A stretch of 58,021 nt of DNA from contig CAZMAM010000005.1 in assembly GCA_964564305.1 (NCBI GenBank), positions 1-58,021 of the forward strand, written 5' to 3'. Shown piece after piece: positions 1 through 8,700 of the stretch. The notes beneath the pieces were generated by a model. The model made no database searches, was not told where the DNA came from, and was given only the letters and a program-made list of their open reading frames with translations. This stretch comes from RGIG1959 sp964564305. Lineage in GTDB: Bacteria > Bacillota > Clostridia > Oscillospirales > Acutalibacteraceae. Numbering within the stretch: the stretch's first letter is position 1; each line of letters starts with the position of its first letter. Made by a program: the position numbers and the translations under genes.

Positions 1-83
1 AAAAAATTGCCAAAATGGTCAAAGTCAGCATACCCACCGTGCAAAAGTGGCTTTCCGAACCGAACGGGGCGCCTGCGAATTAA
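1..83 (+). CDS. 3' end of a possible helix-turn-helix protein (truncated by window start)
   Basis: The third frame from base 3 is open to a TAA at 81-83 and gives about 26 residues. The peptide contains VSIPTVQKWLSEP, which resembles the recognition helix of small helix-turn-helix domains (vS.pTVqrWl). The start lies outside the window. The fragment is too short to assign a family; regulators, resolvases and phage proteins all carry such a motif, and chance is possible. Confidence 0.35.
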   Translation, partial: KIAKMVKVSIPTVQKWLSEPNGAPAN

Positions 84-127
84 ACTTGAATCAATGAACC
101 GATGAGGTTAAAGACATGATATATTTA

Positions 128-194
128 GGCAACACCGCACATAAGGCCGGCTGCCGCGTGATGCCTGCCCAAAGACCGGGCATCTTTACGTTGC
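128..194. repeat. Dispersed intergenic repeat, copy 1
   Basis: It begins with GGCAACACCGCAC and continues with a CCGGCTGCCGCG segment and CCTGCCCA, which match the copy at 47590-47686 closely. The right end reads TCTTTACGTTGC, a damaged version of the TTTACGCGGCATTGCC end seen in that copy. A direct duplication of AAAGACCGGGCATCTT (171-186, 195-210) overlaps the right end. Confidence 0.7.
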
Positions 195-235
195 AAAGAC
201 CGGGCGTCTTGTCCATTATTATATGAAATATTTAT

Positions 236-271
236 GAAAAAATCCCCGCGGGAAATCCGCGGGGATTTTTT
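236..271. terminator. Bidirectional intrinsic terminator
   Basis: A perfect inverted repeat of 15 bases (AAAAAATCCCCGCGG, then its complement) flanks a GAAAT loop. Its GC core with A-run before and T-run after gives terminator function on both strands. On the plus strand it would end transcripts of the partial gene at 1-83. Confidence 0.85.
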
Positions 272-751
272 GAAAATACCGATTAAACGAAAACACCGAT
301 GAATTTCGGTTTTCGGGCGGGAAAAGGGCGCTTATGACAAAACCTGAGGCAAAAGCGGGATTACCCGACAGAGATAAAAGAACAGATAAAGATCCGCTTT
401 TGCCCCAAGTTTGCCGACTGCAAATCCGGTTTTCGGCCCGGCCGCCGAAATTTGTGAAAACATCCGATGTTCGCGCAAGCTTTGGCGCCGCCCCAAAAGG
501 CTCTTTGAGATAAAACACATTCCCAGCTCCCGGCTTAAAAATCCCGTCTTACGGCAAAGCCGCTGTGGCTGAACGGCCGTTTACGGCTCGAAAGCCAATG
601 GAGCAACTTTTGCCGAAAAGCCGAATGGAAAAGCCAAAAGGGAAGCCTCATCACCAAAGGGCGCCGAACATTAGCTTTCAGGCATTACACGCCAATTCGC
701 GGATGCGGGTGCGCAAGGCGCTTTTCCGCAACAGCGGCGCGCGCAATGCCC

Positions 752-2779
752 TTACGCGGGAATCGTGAGTTTCCACCCTATCTCGATGTAATTCAAGGTG
801 ATTTTCTTATATTTGGCTTTGTTCGCCTTCACGATAGCGCTCGGCGTGGTGCCGTATTTCTTCGCAATCTTGGTGAGATTGTCGCCCCTGACGACTTTGT
901 AGGTCTTGGGGGTGGCTTTGGCCTTGAGCAGCTCATTCACTTTCTTCTGCACGGTATCGGGGTCATACCCTGCGGCTTTCAGTTTATTGATGCGTGTTTG
1001 GCCGGTGCCCCATTTGCCGTCGATAACTTCCTGAGCGACCTGAGCGATGCTCTTCTTGGAGGCGGCTTTTTGCTCTTCGAGCAGTTCGTTCACGCGTTTT
1101 TGCACCACGTCCGGGTCGTACCCGGCGGCTTTCAGCGCCGCGATGCGCGCATCCGCGTTGCCCCACAGCCCGGCAAGCACTTCTTTGGCCACCTCATCGA
1201 CGGATTTTTGCGGCACAGGAGCGGGAGACTGAACACCGAGCAGTTCGTTCACACGTTTTTGCACCGCGTCCGGGTCATACCCGGCGGCTTTCAGCGCTGC
1301 AATACGCGCGTCCGCATCGCCCCAAAGTCCGTCCAGCACTTCCTGAGCCAATTCGTCCACAGTCTTCTTCGGTGCGGGGGCGGGTTCGGGATTCTCGATG
1401 CCGAGCAGTTCATTCACCCGTCTTTGCACCGCGTCCGGGTCGTACCCGGCAGCTTTCAACGCCGCAATACGCGCTTCCGCGTTGCCCCAAAGTCCGGCAA
1501 GCACTTCCTGGGCGACCTCGTCAAGAGACTTGGCGGCGCCGGTATCGGAAGTATATTTCGGGGTGATAAATCCGCGAATACCCGTAGCGTTGAATGAAAC
1601 GGTGCGACGCTTTACAGAGTCGCTGTAATTGCCTTCGATAATGGTCATCGTCCGGGCGGAAGAATTGACTTTTTCCACCGTTCCGATGTGATCCGGCGTT
1701 CCGGTATTGTCGCCTCTGCCGCTGTCGTCCCAGTCGTAGAGAATCGCGTCGCCGGGCTGCGGGATAAACGCATCGTTTTCCACCCAGCAGCCTTTCTTCT
1801 TCGCGGCCTCGACCAGATAATAGCAGCTAATCTCGATGGGCATAATATCGGTATATCCTAACTGGATTGCCGCCGCAGACCATGTGCAAGCGCACCACGC
1901 CCAGCTGTAATCCATCTTGGTTCCTCTGGGGAAGGTTCCTTTATAGGAATTGTAAATATTGATGATGGATTTATAGCTGCCGTCGGATTCCTTCTTGCCA
2001 ACCCACGACTGAAGCAGGGATACTACCGCGCTTCTCGATCTCACTTTGGCACTGCCGGCAGAGGACGAAGACGAGGAGGACGAACCGGTTGTCGGCCGTT
2101 TCCCGTAATAGTAGTTGAGGTCCACATTGCCGCTGATGCCGCTGACTTTGCCGGAACTGGTGTATTGATGAAAATCACAGGAATAATCCGGCGAACCGCT
2201 GTAATCCGCTAACCAGAATACGTACTGAGAGAGAAGGTTCTTATCGTACATATTCTTATAGTAATCACCGTTCGCGTAAATTCCCGCTTTGTAACCCTGG
2301 CTCGTCACATACTCGCAAAACGCTTTGGTAAACGCGTTGCACTGTTTGGAACCCAAGGTTACGCCTTGGTTCTTCGCTTTCGTGACGGTATCATATTCGA
2401 AATCGTAGAATATAATCACGTCTTTGCCCAGCCCTGCTTTCTGAACGTTCTGAATGCAGGTCTTTGCTTCCTGTTTGGCCTGTTCCGCGTTCAGGGCGTA
2501 GCTGAAGTGATAGACGCCCAAAACCGGAATACCGTTGTCTTTGCAACCCTTGGCGTAGCTGAAAAATTTGGTATCCGTTGTCTGCCTGTACCCCTCGCGA
2601 AGAATCGCAAACTCAATTCCCGACGATTTTACTTTGGCAAAGTTGATGTCCCCCTGGAAATAGGAAACGTCCATGCCCTTCATCGGGTTCGAGGTGCTCG
2701 CCGCCGCAGGAATGCAAACGGCACTCGCCAGAAGCAGCACAGCCAACAGCACCGCAAGGCTACGCTTGATCCGACCCAT
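752..2779 (-). CDS. Secreted bifunctional wall hydrolase: GH25 lysozyme, CHAP domain, four CW_7 repeats, LysM
   Basis: Predicted 675-residue exported peptidoglycan hydrolase. The start at 2779 is preceded by GGAGAGAAGG and gives a clear signal peptide (KR, then a hydrophobic run ending in PAAAS). Residues ~33-235 are glycosyl hydrolase family 25, with GMDVSYFQG and the acidic FYDFEYD motif, so muramidase activity is expected. A serine-rich linker leads to a CHAP-like amidase/endopeptidase domain (~255-405) with Cys in WAWCACTW, His in PDHIGTVEKV and Asn in EGNYS. Residues ~415-620 are four near-identical ~45-residue CW_7 (Cpl-7 type) wall-binding repeats (LKAAGYDPD in each), and ~625-675 is a LysM. 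The architecture resembles phage endolysins, but it has a signal peptide and sits downstream of two surface-protein genes. It could serve wall remodelling during pilus assembly or act as an autolysin or bacteriolysin; this role is inferred. Confidence 0.92.
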   Translation of the reverse strand: MGRIKRSLAVLLAVLLLASAVCIPAAASTSNPMKGMDVSYFQGDINFAKVKSSGIEFAILREGYRQTTDTKFFSYAKGCKDNGIPVLGVYHFSYALNAEQAKQEAKTCIQNVQKAGLGKDVIIFYDFEYDTVTKAKNQGVTLGSKQCNAFTKAFCEYVTSQGYKAGIYANGDYYKNMYDKNLLSQYVFWLADYSGSPDYSCDFHQYTSSGKVSGISGNVDLNYYYGKRPTTGSSSSSSSSAGSAKVRSRSAVVSLLQSWVGKKESDGSYKSIINIYNSYKGTFPRGTKMDYSWAWCACTWSAAAIQLGYTDIMPIEISCYYLVEAAKKKGCWVENDAFIPQPGDAILYDWDDSGRGDNTGTPDHIGTVEKVNSSARTMTIIEGNYSDSVKRRTVSFNATGIRGFITPKYTSDTGAAKSLDEVAQEVLAGLWGNAEARIAALKAAGYDPDAVQRRVNELLGIENPEPAPAPKKTVDELAQEVLDGLWGDADARIAALKAAGYDPDAVQKRVNELLGVQSPAPVPQKSVDEVAKEVLAGLWGNADARIAALKAAGYDPDVVQKRVNELLEEQKAASKKSIAQVAQEVIDGKWGTGQTRINKLKAAGYDPDTVQKKVNELLKAKATPKTYKVVRGDNLTKIAKKYGTTPSAIVKANKAKYKKITLNYIEIGWKLTIPA
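925..1535 (-). repeat. Four tandem coding repeats (CW_7 units)
   Basis: The DNA for the four CW_7 units repeats with a period of roughly 150 bp inside the wall hydrolase gene. Units 1-3 are nearly identical; unit 4, nearest the LysM, is more diverged. Such repeats can expand or contract by recombination. Confidence 0.85.
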
Positions 2780-2929
2780 TGATATTCCTTCTCTCCGGGG
2801 GGCGCCGCCCGCTTTGCTCATTGCCGGATGAGCATCGCCCAAGCCGCGCCTTCCCCTTATATACACGGGGCGCCGCGCCGTACCCCTTTGGCGCATTGCC
2901 CAATGTTCCAAAATAAACCTACTTCGCGG

Positions 2930-5584
2930 TTAATCCGCCGCGCCGGCCGCGCCGGCGGCCCGCTCTTTGCGCTTATTCAAAGCGGTGTACAGCGCCCACG
3001 CGCCAAACCCGAGCAATAATCCGCCCAGAATCATCGCGATGATTCCGCCCGCGCCCGTGGAGGGCAGCAGCGGCGCTTTGCTGTTATCGACCCAAAAGGT
3101 GAAAGGATCTTCCGCTGTTTGAGGCTGACCAACTGTCTGATCGCTCTCCCCATCCGGCTGTAAATTCGTTGCTTCGAGCGTGAGCTTGCCACTTTCATCT
3201 TTTTTAACGGTTACGGTAATCTCGTTGGGGTATTTGTTATACCCGGGGAGAGATTCATCTTCCGTGAGGGTATAGGCGCCTTCGGGCAGACCCTTAATGA
3301 CCATCTTGCCATCGGACTGATTGGGGTTCAATACTTTGGTTAAGGTCTTGGCCTCTCCCACACCATTCAATTGGACGGTATATCCGTTACCATCTGACTG
3401 TACTTTATCATCGGTATTTTGCGCCACAGGCGCATTTCCCCAGCAATACACGGTGTAGGTGTAATCCTGAGGATCCAACGGTTCTATCGCATCGAGATTG
3501 GCCGGTTCCCGGATAAACCAAACCAGTTGCCTGGTTGATGCTTCCGGCGTTCCTACTTCTCTGGTCATGCTGAAGGCCACATCCTGCGGATTCGTGACGT
3601 TTTTCTGACCATCTTCGGTCCCAACTGGCTTGCCGTCGAAGGTTTTGGTCACCGTGAGATCGACGGTTTCCAACTCGACATAAACGGTGGTTTCGCTTGG
3701 CGGCGTTTCGCCCCTGCCGTTCGCGGCGGGATCGTTGGTATATTCCACCAAGGCTTCATTCGGGTTGCCGGCTTCCGTAACATCGGCGTCGGCACCGATA
3801 ACGGCATCGTATGAAATGATAATACCTTTGCCTTGATAATCCGGATAAATTGTTGCCCAATCAAATTTAGCCGTAATCAAAGTGGAACCGTCGGATTGTT
3901 CTGAATGTGTTAGTGTATAGGCATTTTTTGATAATGGCTTAAAATCCGGATCTGTGCCCACCTTTACCTTGAAGGTACTCTCCTGAAACTCAAGTCCTTT
4001 GCTCATGGTATCGGTAAAAGTAAAGGTGATGGCGGATAACTGCTCTTGTAACTGTGTTGCATCTAAGCCGTCGAACGAATAAACAGGGAAATTACTGGTG
4101 ACTTGGTAATGCACCGTATCGCCGATATGGCCGCGGGCTTTATCGCCTTCTGTTTTATCTTCAGCGATCGGGATATCTAATCCGGACTGGTCTTCCTCAT
4201 GTGCATCACCTAAAATGCCAACATCTTCATGTGTTTTTTCTGTATTGTGATCTTTCGGCAACACAATTTGTTTCTCCAATTTTACAACGTCGTCTTTCGG
4301 GTAGGCGGTGACATCGTAGACCCATTCGCCGGAAGCGCCTTCGATATCGGTATCCTGAATCCATTCGGGCAGGGAAACAAGGAAGGAGGAACTGGAAATC
4401 ATATAATCTGCCGGCACTTTGGTTTCCACAATCAGGTAAATGCCCAGCGCCATATCTTTGAAAGTATATTGGCCGGTGGGAGCTTCATCAGGTGCCGGTG
4501 ATTTTATTTCCTCGGATTTATATATTGCCCCGCCAGTTCCGGATTGGACATTAGCGGCGCTGAGCACCATTTTGGGAATAAGATTGCGAAGCTCCTGTGT
4601 GCTGCCATAAGACAGTCCGTCTTGATCGGTAAAAAGTGCCGCAAGTTCCGGAATGGCAGCGAAATTCGGAGTGACTTCTAAGCGAGTATTTCCGTTACCG
4701 TCCGTATAATATTTCGCCACTTGGTACGCGGTGAATTGCGCGCCGGCGACGGCCATTTTTGGGTCATCCGGAACGCCGTCCCCGTTGGTATCCGCGCCGG
4801 GTTTATATTTATTCAAGGTGAGGCTGGCTTTTTTGTTCAAATCGAGGCTGGTATAATCAATTTGCGGCGTTTCGCCCAAGGTGAGCACAGGGTCGTATTT
4901 CCACGCGGGCTTATTGGCGGATATGGTTAATTGCGGAACGGAGGCAATCACAGAAAGCGATGGCGATTCGGAATCGGGAGGAGGATCTTCCTCCGCCGCG
5001 GCGGCGGGCGGCGCAGTTGTTGTAGTGGTTTCGGAAGAGGAGGTGGCGGTTGGATCCCCCGTTTCTACCACTAAATAAATCCCCAGCGGGAGATCGGCAA
5101 AGACATATTCACCGGTTCCCTCGGCGGTGGTTGTCGCTTCGGGGGATTCAGCGGTCTTTTCGACCACCACGCGGACAGCGCCCTCGGGATTTGGAGCATC
5201 CGCAGAATCCGGAGTAGTAAGTTTTGCAGCAACGTCTTTTAATGCAACCAAGTTTTTCTTCAACAATTGAAGAATCACGGAATAATCCGACTTATCAATA
5301 CCAATTCCGGTAAAAACGGACTCAAAATTTTTCGTCACCGAGAAAACAGGGGAGAAATCTTTTTCTTGCGCATTATTTGCGCCAATCGAAATGACCTGAT
5401 ACGCGATAAATCCGGTACCGGATGTATAATTTACCGTGAGCGTGCCGGTGGTGATGAGCTGCGGACTTTCAGCATCACCGGTTGTTTGAAGCTGCGGCAA
5501 GGTTTCCTCGCCGACGGAGATCAGAGGAAGAAGGCAACTGAGGAGCAACACGACCCCCGCCAGAACCGCCATAAACCGTTTCAT
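2930..5584 (-). CDS. LPXTG-anchored backbone-pilin-like surface protein (SpaA family)
   Basis: Predicted 884-residue wall-anchored protein. The start at 5584 follows GGAGG by seven bases and yields a signal peptide (MKRF, then VLAGVVLLLSCLLPL). The C terminus has LPSTGAGG (~res 840), a hydrophobic segment and a KRKER tail: a sortase signal. Two related N-terminal domains end in E-box-like motifs (GIYLVVET ~170, GIYLIVET ~383). WVYDVTAYPKDD near 421 resembles the Gram-positive pilin motif whose lysine is joined by a class C sortase. A fimbrial isopeptide-forming domain follows (~440-650), then further SpaA/Cna-B-like modules with YTLTEDESLPGY (~776). I infer a pilus backbone or major surface fibre. 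It lies directly downstream of the giant adhesin gene, and its leader carries a strong hairpin. No sortase is present nearby. Confidence 0.88.
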   Translation of the reverse strand: MKRFMAVLAGVVLLLSCLLPLISVGEETLPQLQTTGDAESPQLITTGTLTVNYTSGTGFIAYQVISIGANNAQEKDFSPVFSVTKNFESVFTGIGIDKSDYSVILQLLKKNLVALKDVAAKLTTPDSADAPNPEGAVRVVVEKTAESPEATTTAEGTGEYVFADLPLGIYLVVETGDPTATSSSETTTTTAPPAAAAEEDPPPDSESPSLSVIASVPQLTISANKPAWKYDPVLTLGETPQIDYTSLDLNKKASLTLNKYKPGADTNGDGVPDDPKMAVAGAQFTAYQVAKYYTDGNGNTRLEVTPNFAAIPELAALFTDQDGLSYGSTQELRNLIPKMVLSAANVQSGTGGAIYKSEEIKSPAPDEAPTGQYTFKDMALGIYLIVETKVPADYMISSSSFLVSLPEWIQDTDIEGASGEWVYDVTAYPKDDVVKLEKQIVLPKDHNTEKTHEDVGILGDAHEEDQSGLDIPIAEDKTEGDKARGHIGDTVHYQVTSNFPVYSFDGLDATQLQEQLSAITFTFTDTMSKGLEFQESTFKVKVGTDPDFKPLSKNAYTLTHSEQSDGSTLITAKFDWATIYPDYQGKGIIISYDAVIGADADVTEAGNPNEALVEYTNDPAANGRGETPPSETTVYVELETVDLTVTKTFDGKPVGTEDGQKNVTNPQDVAFSMTREVGTPEASTRQLVWFIREPANLDAIEPLDPQDYTYTVYCWGNAPVAQNTDDKVQSDGNGYTVQLNGVGEAKTLTKVLNPNQSDGKMVIKGLPEGAYTLTEDESLPGYNKYPNEITVTVKKDESGKLTLEATNLQPDGESDQTVGQPQTAEDPFTFWVDNSKAPLLPSTGAGGIIAMILGGLLLGFGAWALYTALNKRKERAAGAAGAAD

Positions 5585-5609
5585 TGTTGTTTCCTCCATT
5601 CGCTTTCGT

Positions 5610-5650
5610 GAGCGGCGCCGCAAAAGCCATACGCCATTGCGGCGCCGCTC
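5610..5650 (-). promoter_or_regulatory. Strong stem-loop in the leader of the pilin-like gene
   Basis: A perfect 12-bp stem (GAGCGGCGCCGC and its complement) encloses a 17-nt loop and ends about 25 nt before the start codon at 5584. There is no T-run, so it is not a typical terminator. It could be a processing or stabilising structure that sets the pilin mRNA level relative to the upstream adhesin; that role is inferred. Confidence 0.6.
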
Positions 5651-5767
5651 ATTATCCTCAAAATCGAACATCTGCGCGCGTAATCGCGCTAATCACATAA
5701 TTTTGCGTGCCGTTTGCGCGCCGGCGGGCGAACCGCCCGAGGCAGACACCTGCAAACTACGGATTAT

Positions 5768-8700
5768 TTACCGCGCGCGATTGCGGGACTGTTTGCGCTT
5801 TATGCCGTAAATCACCGCGGCCGCGCCAATCCCGATGAGCAGTACGCCGCACACCGGAATCCAGTACGGGAAGGGCCGGCTTTCGCCGGACATCGGCAGA
5901 TAATCGCTGAGCTTGGTGGTGTTGGTTAAGGTGATGGTGATATCCAACCACGTGTCACCATCTGGCTCCTTGCCATCTGTAACCGTGACAATATTACTTT
6001 GATTTGCCTTAGAATCATACGGCAGCGTAACCACAATCGGGCCGACCAGCGGGTTGAGATCGCCCTCTGTCACCACTTCGGTGATGCGGTACTGGGTTTG
6101 GAGAAGATTCGGAAGGGTAATCGTTCCGTCAGAACCGGTGGTGAAGATCGGGCCAACCGAACCCTGACCGGTTTCATCAATATCGTATACGCCATCGATA
6201 ATATTATACGTCAGCGGCACCCAATCTTCACCGTCTTTGTATTCCACCTTAAATTGAATACCGGAAAGTGCATTACCGTCCTCACCCTTTTTCACGATGG
6301 TGATGGAGCCCAAGGAATCGGTCAAGGCGAGATCTTGACGCATGCGGTAATAATACGCCGGGTCTACTTTATCGATGTTCACGCCAAAGGCGACATCGGC
6401 GGTATCGAGAATGGTTTGTTTATTCGGAAGATTTTTCTCACCGACCAAATCGATATAATACGCCGGCGCATCCCCTGCTGTCTGGATATGGGAAATATTG
6501 TAATCCATCTCGTCCGTTTCGCCATTTGTCTTGGAGATATTGAGAGTATTAAATGGAATAATTTGATCTTCTACCGTGCCATCCTTTGAATGCAGGGTTA
6601 CATTTCCATCATCCGGAGCGGAAAAGACAATGCGGAAATCCCCGGCGCGTAAATCTTTATACGGGAAATGATAATGGCCTGTGTTATCGGTAAAGATTAC
6701 TTTTACAGTATCTGATTGAAAATTTAATATCCCTTCGGAAGTATACGGCACCAAGGAAACCTTGACGTTTTCGATAGCCGGTTCATTTGCGTCCCATTCT
6801 CCGTCGGTATCGGAATCGAGCCAGACATCGCCGGTGAGGTCTCTGCCGACCACCGTGGTACGAACAGGCTTCGTAATGCCCGTTTCTTGCGTATACTCCA
6901 TTTCATTTTTAATACCCGGTTGATATTGCCAATGCGCATCATACCCGGACCAGTAAAAGCCGTTATTGTACAAATCATCGTTTGGAACACCTCCGTATTC
7001 CAATGTCACACGAACTTCCACGCCGTCGGCAGATTGCAGCTGAATACCGGTAACGGCAATAGCGGTTACATCTTCTACATCCTCAAAAGAGTACACGCCG
7101 TAATGATTGGTATCCTCGTTATTAAGGCCAACCTTTTTCCAGTTACCCAACTCAGGGTCAATGATTTCTCCGTATTTGTATGCTGTCATCGCCTCTACTT
7201 GAACAGGAGGCGTATTAGGATTCTCCTTATCAGCATTAAAGACCTCGAGTTCATCCGGAGCGGGTTTTACACCCAGCCGCTGCGCCGCCTTATCATCCAC
7301 ATTTCCCGTGTCATCATATAAATGTTGCCGAACATCAGGATTTGTGGAATAATAAATTCCGAGGATGCTCGCGTTCTGGGCATTGTCCTCCCGTACAGAA
7401 GTCGGGCGAATATCGATTTCTTTTAGCTTGAACTTGAAATCTCTATTTTCAGTTGAGCCCAAAGCGGTATGTTTATTGGCGTTTGCCTGTTCATCCACCC
7501 CAATTTGTTCCGACAATCTTTCGTCGCCCTTAAAGGGGAAGATATCCAGAATGGAGAAAGTCACGGGATCCGCGCTGACGGAGTTGGTATAATGCAGATA
7601 ATAGGTGATTGTATTATTTGCCAAATTGATGATGCCCGCGCTGCCTGCGGCCTCGTCCGTGGTTTGATCCGTGAGGTTATCGGGAGCTTCCCGTTCCGGA
7701 TCGACAATATACTTTTCGATGCCTGCGTAATTATACAGAATCTTGACGTCTTTGGAATCCTCAAAATATCTGCCGTCGTTCATCATCCAGTACATTTTCA
7801 CCCGGTAATCGGCGCCGTCCAGATCGATATCTTTATCCGTGCCGCTGCCGTCGTTCGCGTCTTCTCTGGTGAACTTCTCGCGGCCTGTCCACTTGCGATA
7901 ATTTTCAAATCTCTCCGCTTTGTCATCGTTATTTTTCGGTTGCTCGGTTTGCACAATGGTTTCCGTCTCTTCATCGGTTCCCTTATTGTACACTTGATAA
8001 ATTTTTATGATTGTCTGGCCTTTGCCTTTTAAGGGTTGTTCCGGATTACTCGGATCCGTTTTTCCGGTATCTTTTTCAACCGAATCGCCGATTAATATCT
8101 GGTCTTCCAATGTGCCGACGGAAAGATTGGAATATGTGCTAGCATCCTGAGGATTCTTACTTGCGTTAAACAAATTGCCGTTTTCATCACGATAAAACCC
8201 ATCAGTTTCCAGATAATTCGAATGCGTAGGATCAGATGGGTCGGGGATTTTTTCCAAATCATTATACCCATCCGTCTGAGTATAAGCGGACGTCATGGCA
8301 TAATATTTGCCGATTTCTCTATTGTCATCCTCATCTCTTGAATCGTTCAAATATTTGGTAATACCATAAGAACCTATATATGGCTGATCCTGATGATCGT
8401 AATTGTCGTAAATCCCCAAACCAATCTTATCGGTGATGGCGTAACCCATCATGAAGGCAAAATTGTAATAGGTAAACGCCTTTGTATCGATGGCTGTATT
8501 TGCCGCATCCGAATCATCTGTGAAACTTGCCGTGACATTGGGGGAAGGATTCTCCGCGTCATACACCACCACGTTTTTGCGATTTTCTTCTGTGGTAGTA
8601 TCGTTTTCCAACACCGCGACTGTCGCATCATTGCCCGCTTCGATATATCCTTTAGGGATCAGGCGCAAAATACGCATACCCGTAATTTGCGCGTATTCAC

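Larger units (their letters stand above)
84..751. other. 668-bp gene-poor stretch
   Basis: I find no convincing gene here. Short open frames on both strands lack ribosome sites and recognisable composition. The stretch holds a copy of the dispersed repeat (128-194), a 16-bp direct repeat (171-186 and 195-210), a strong bidirectional terminator hairpin (236-271) and an 11-bp perfect inverted repeat GGCAAAAGCGG / CCGCTTTTGCC (348-358 and 394-404). It may be decayed sequence between a conserved block and the surface locus. Confidence 0.5.

Noticed and set aside
565..768. 67-codon open frame in the gene-poor stretch
   Set aside because: Low-information sequence without ribosome site or homology-like motifs; likely chance.
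925..1535. CRISPR-like array in the CW_7 region
   Set aside because: The regularity is coding: repeats of ~150 bp translate to nearly identical protein modules with no unique spacers of fixed length.
746..1597. 283-codon open frame opposite the wall hydrolase
   Set aside because: It is the complementary shadow of the CW_7 repeats and runs antisense to a clear gene.
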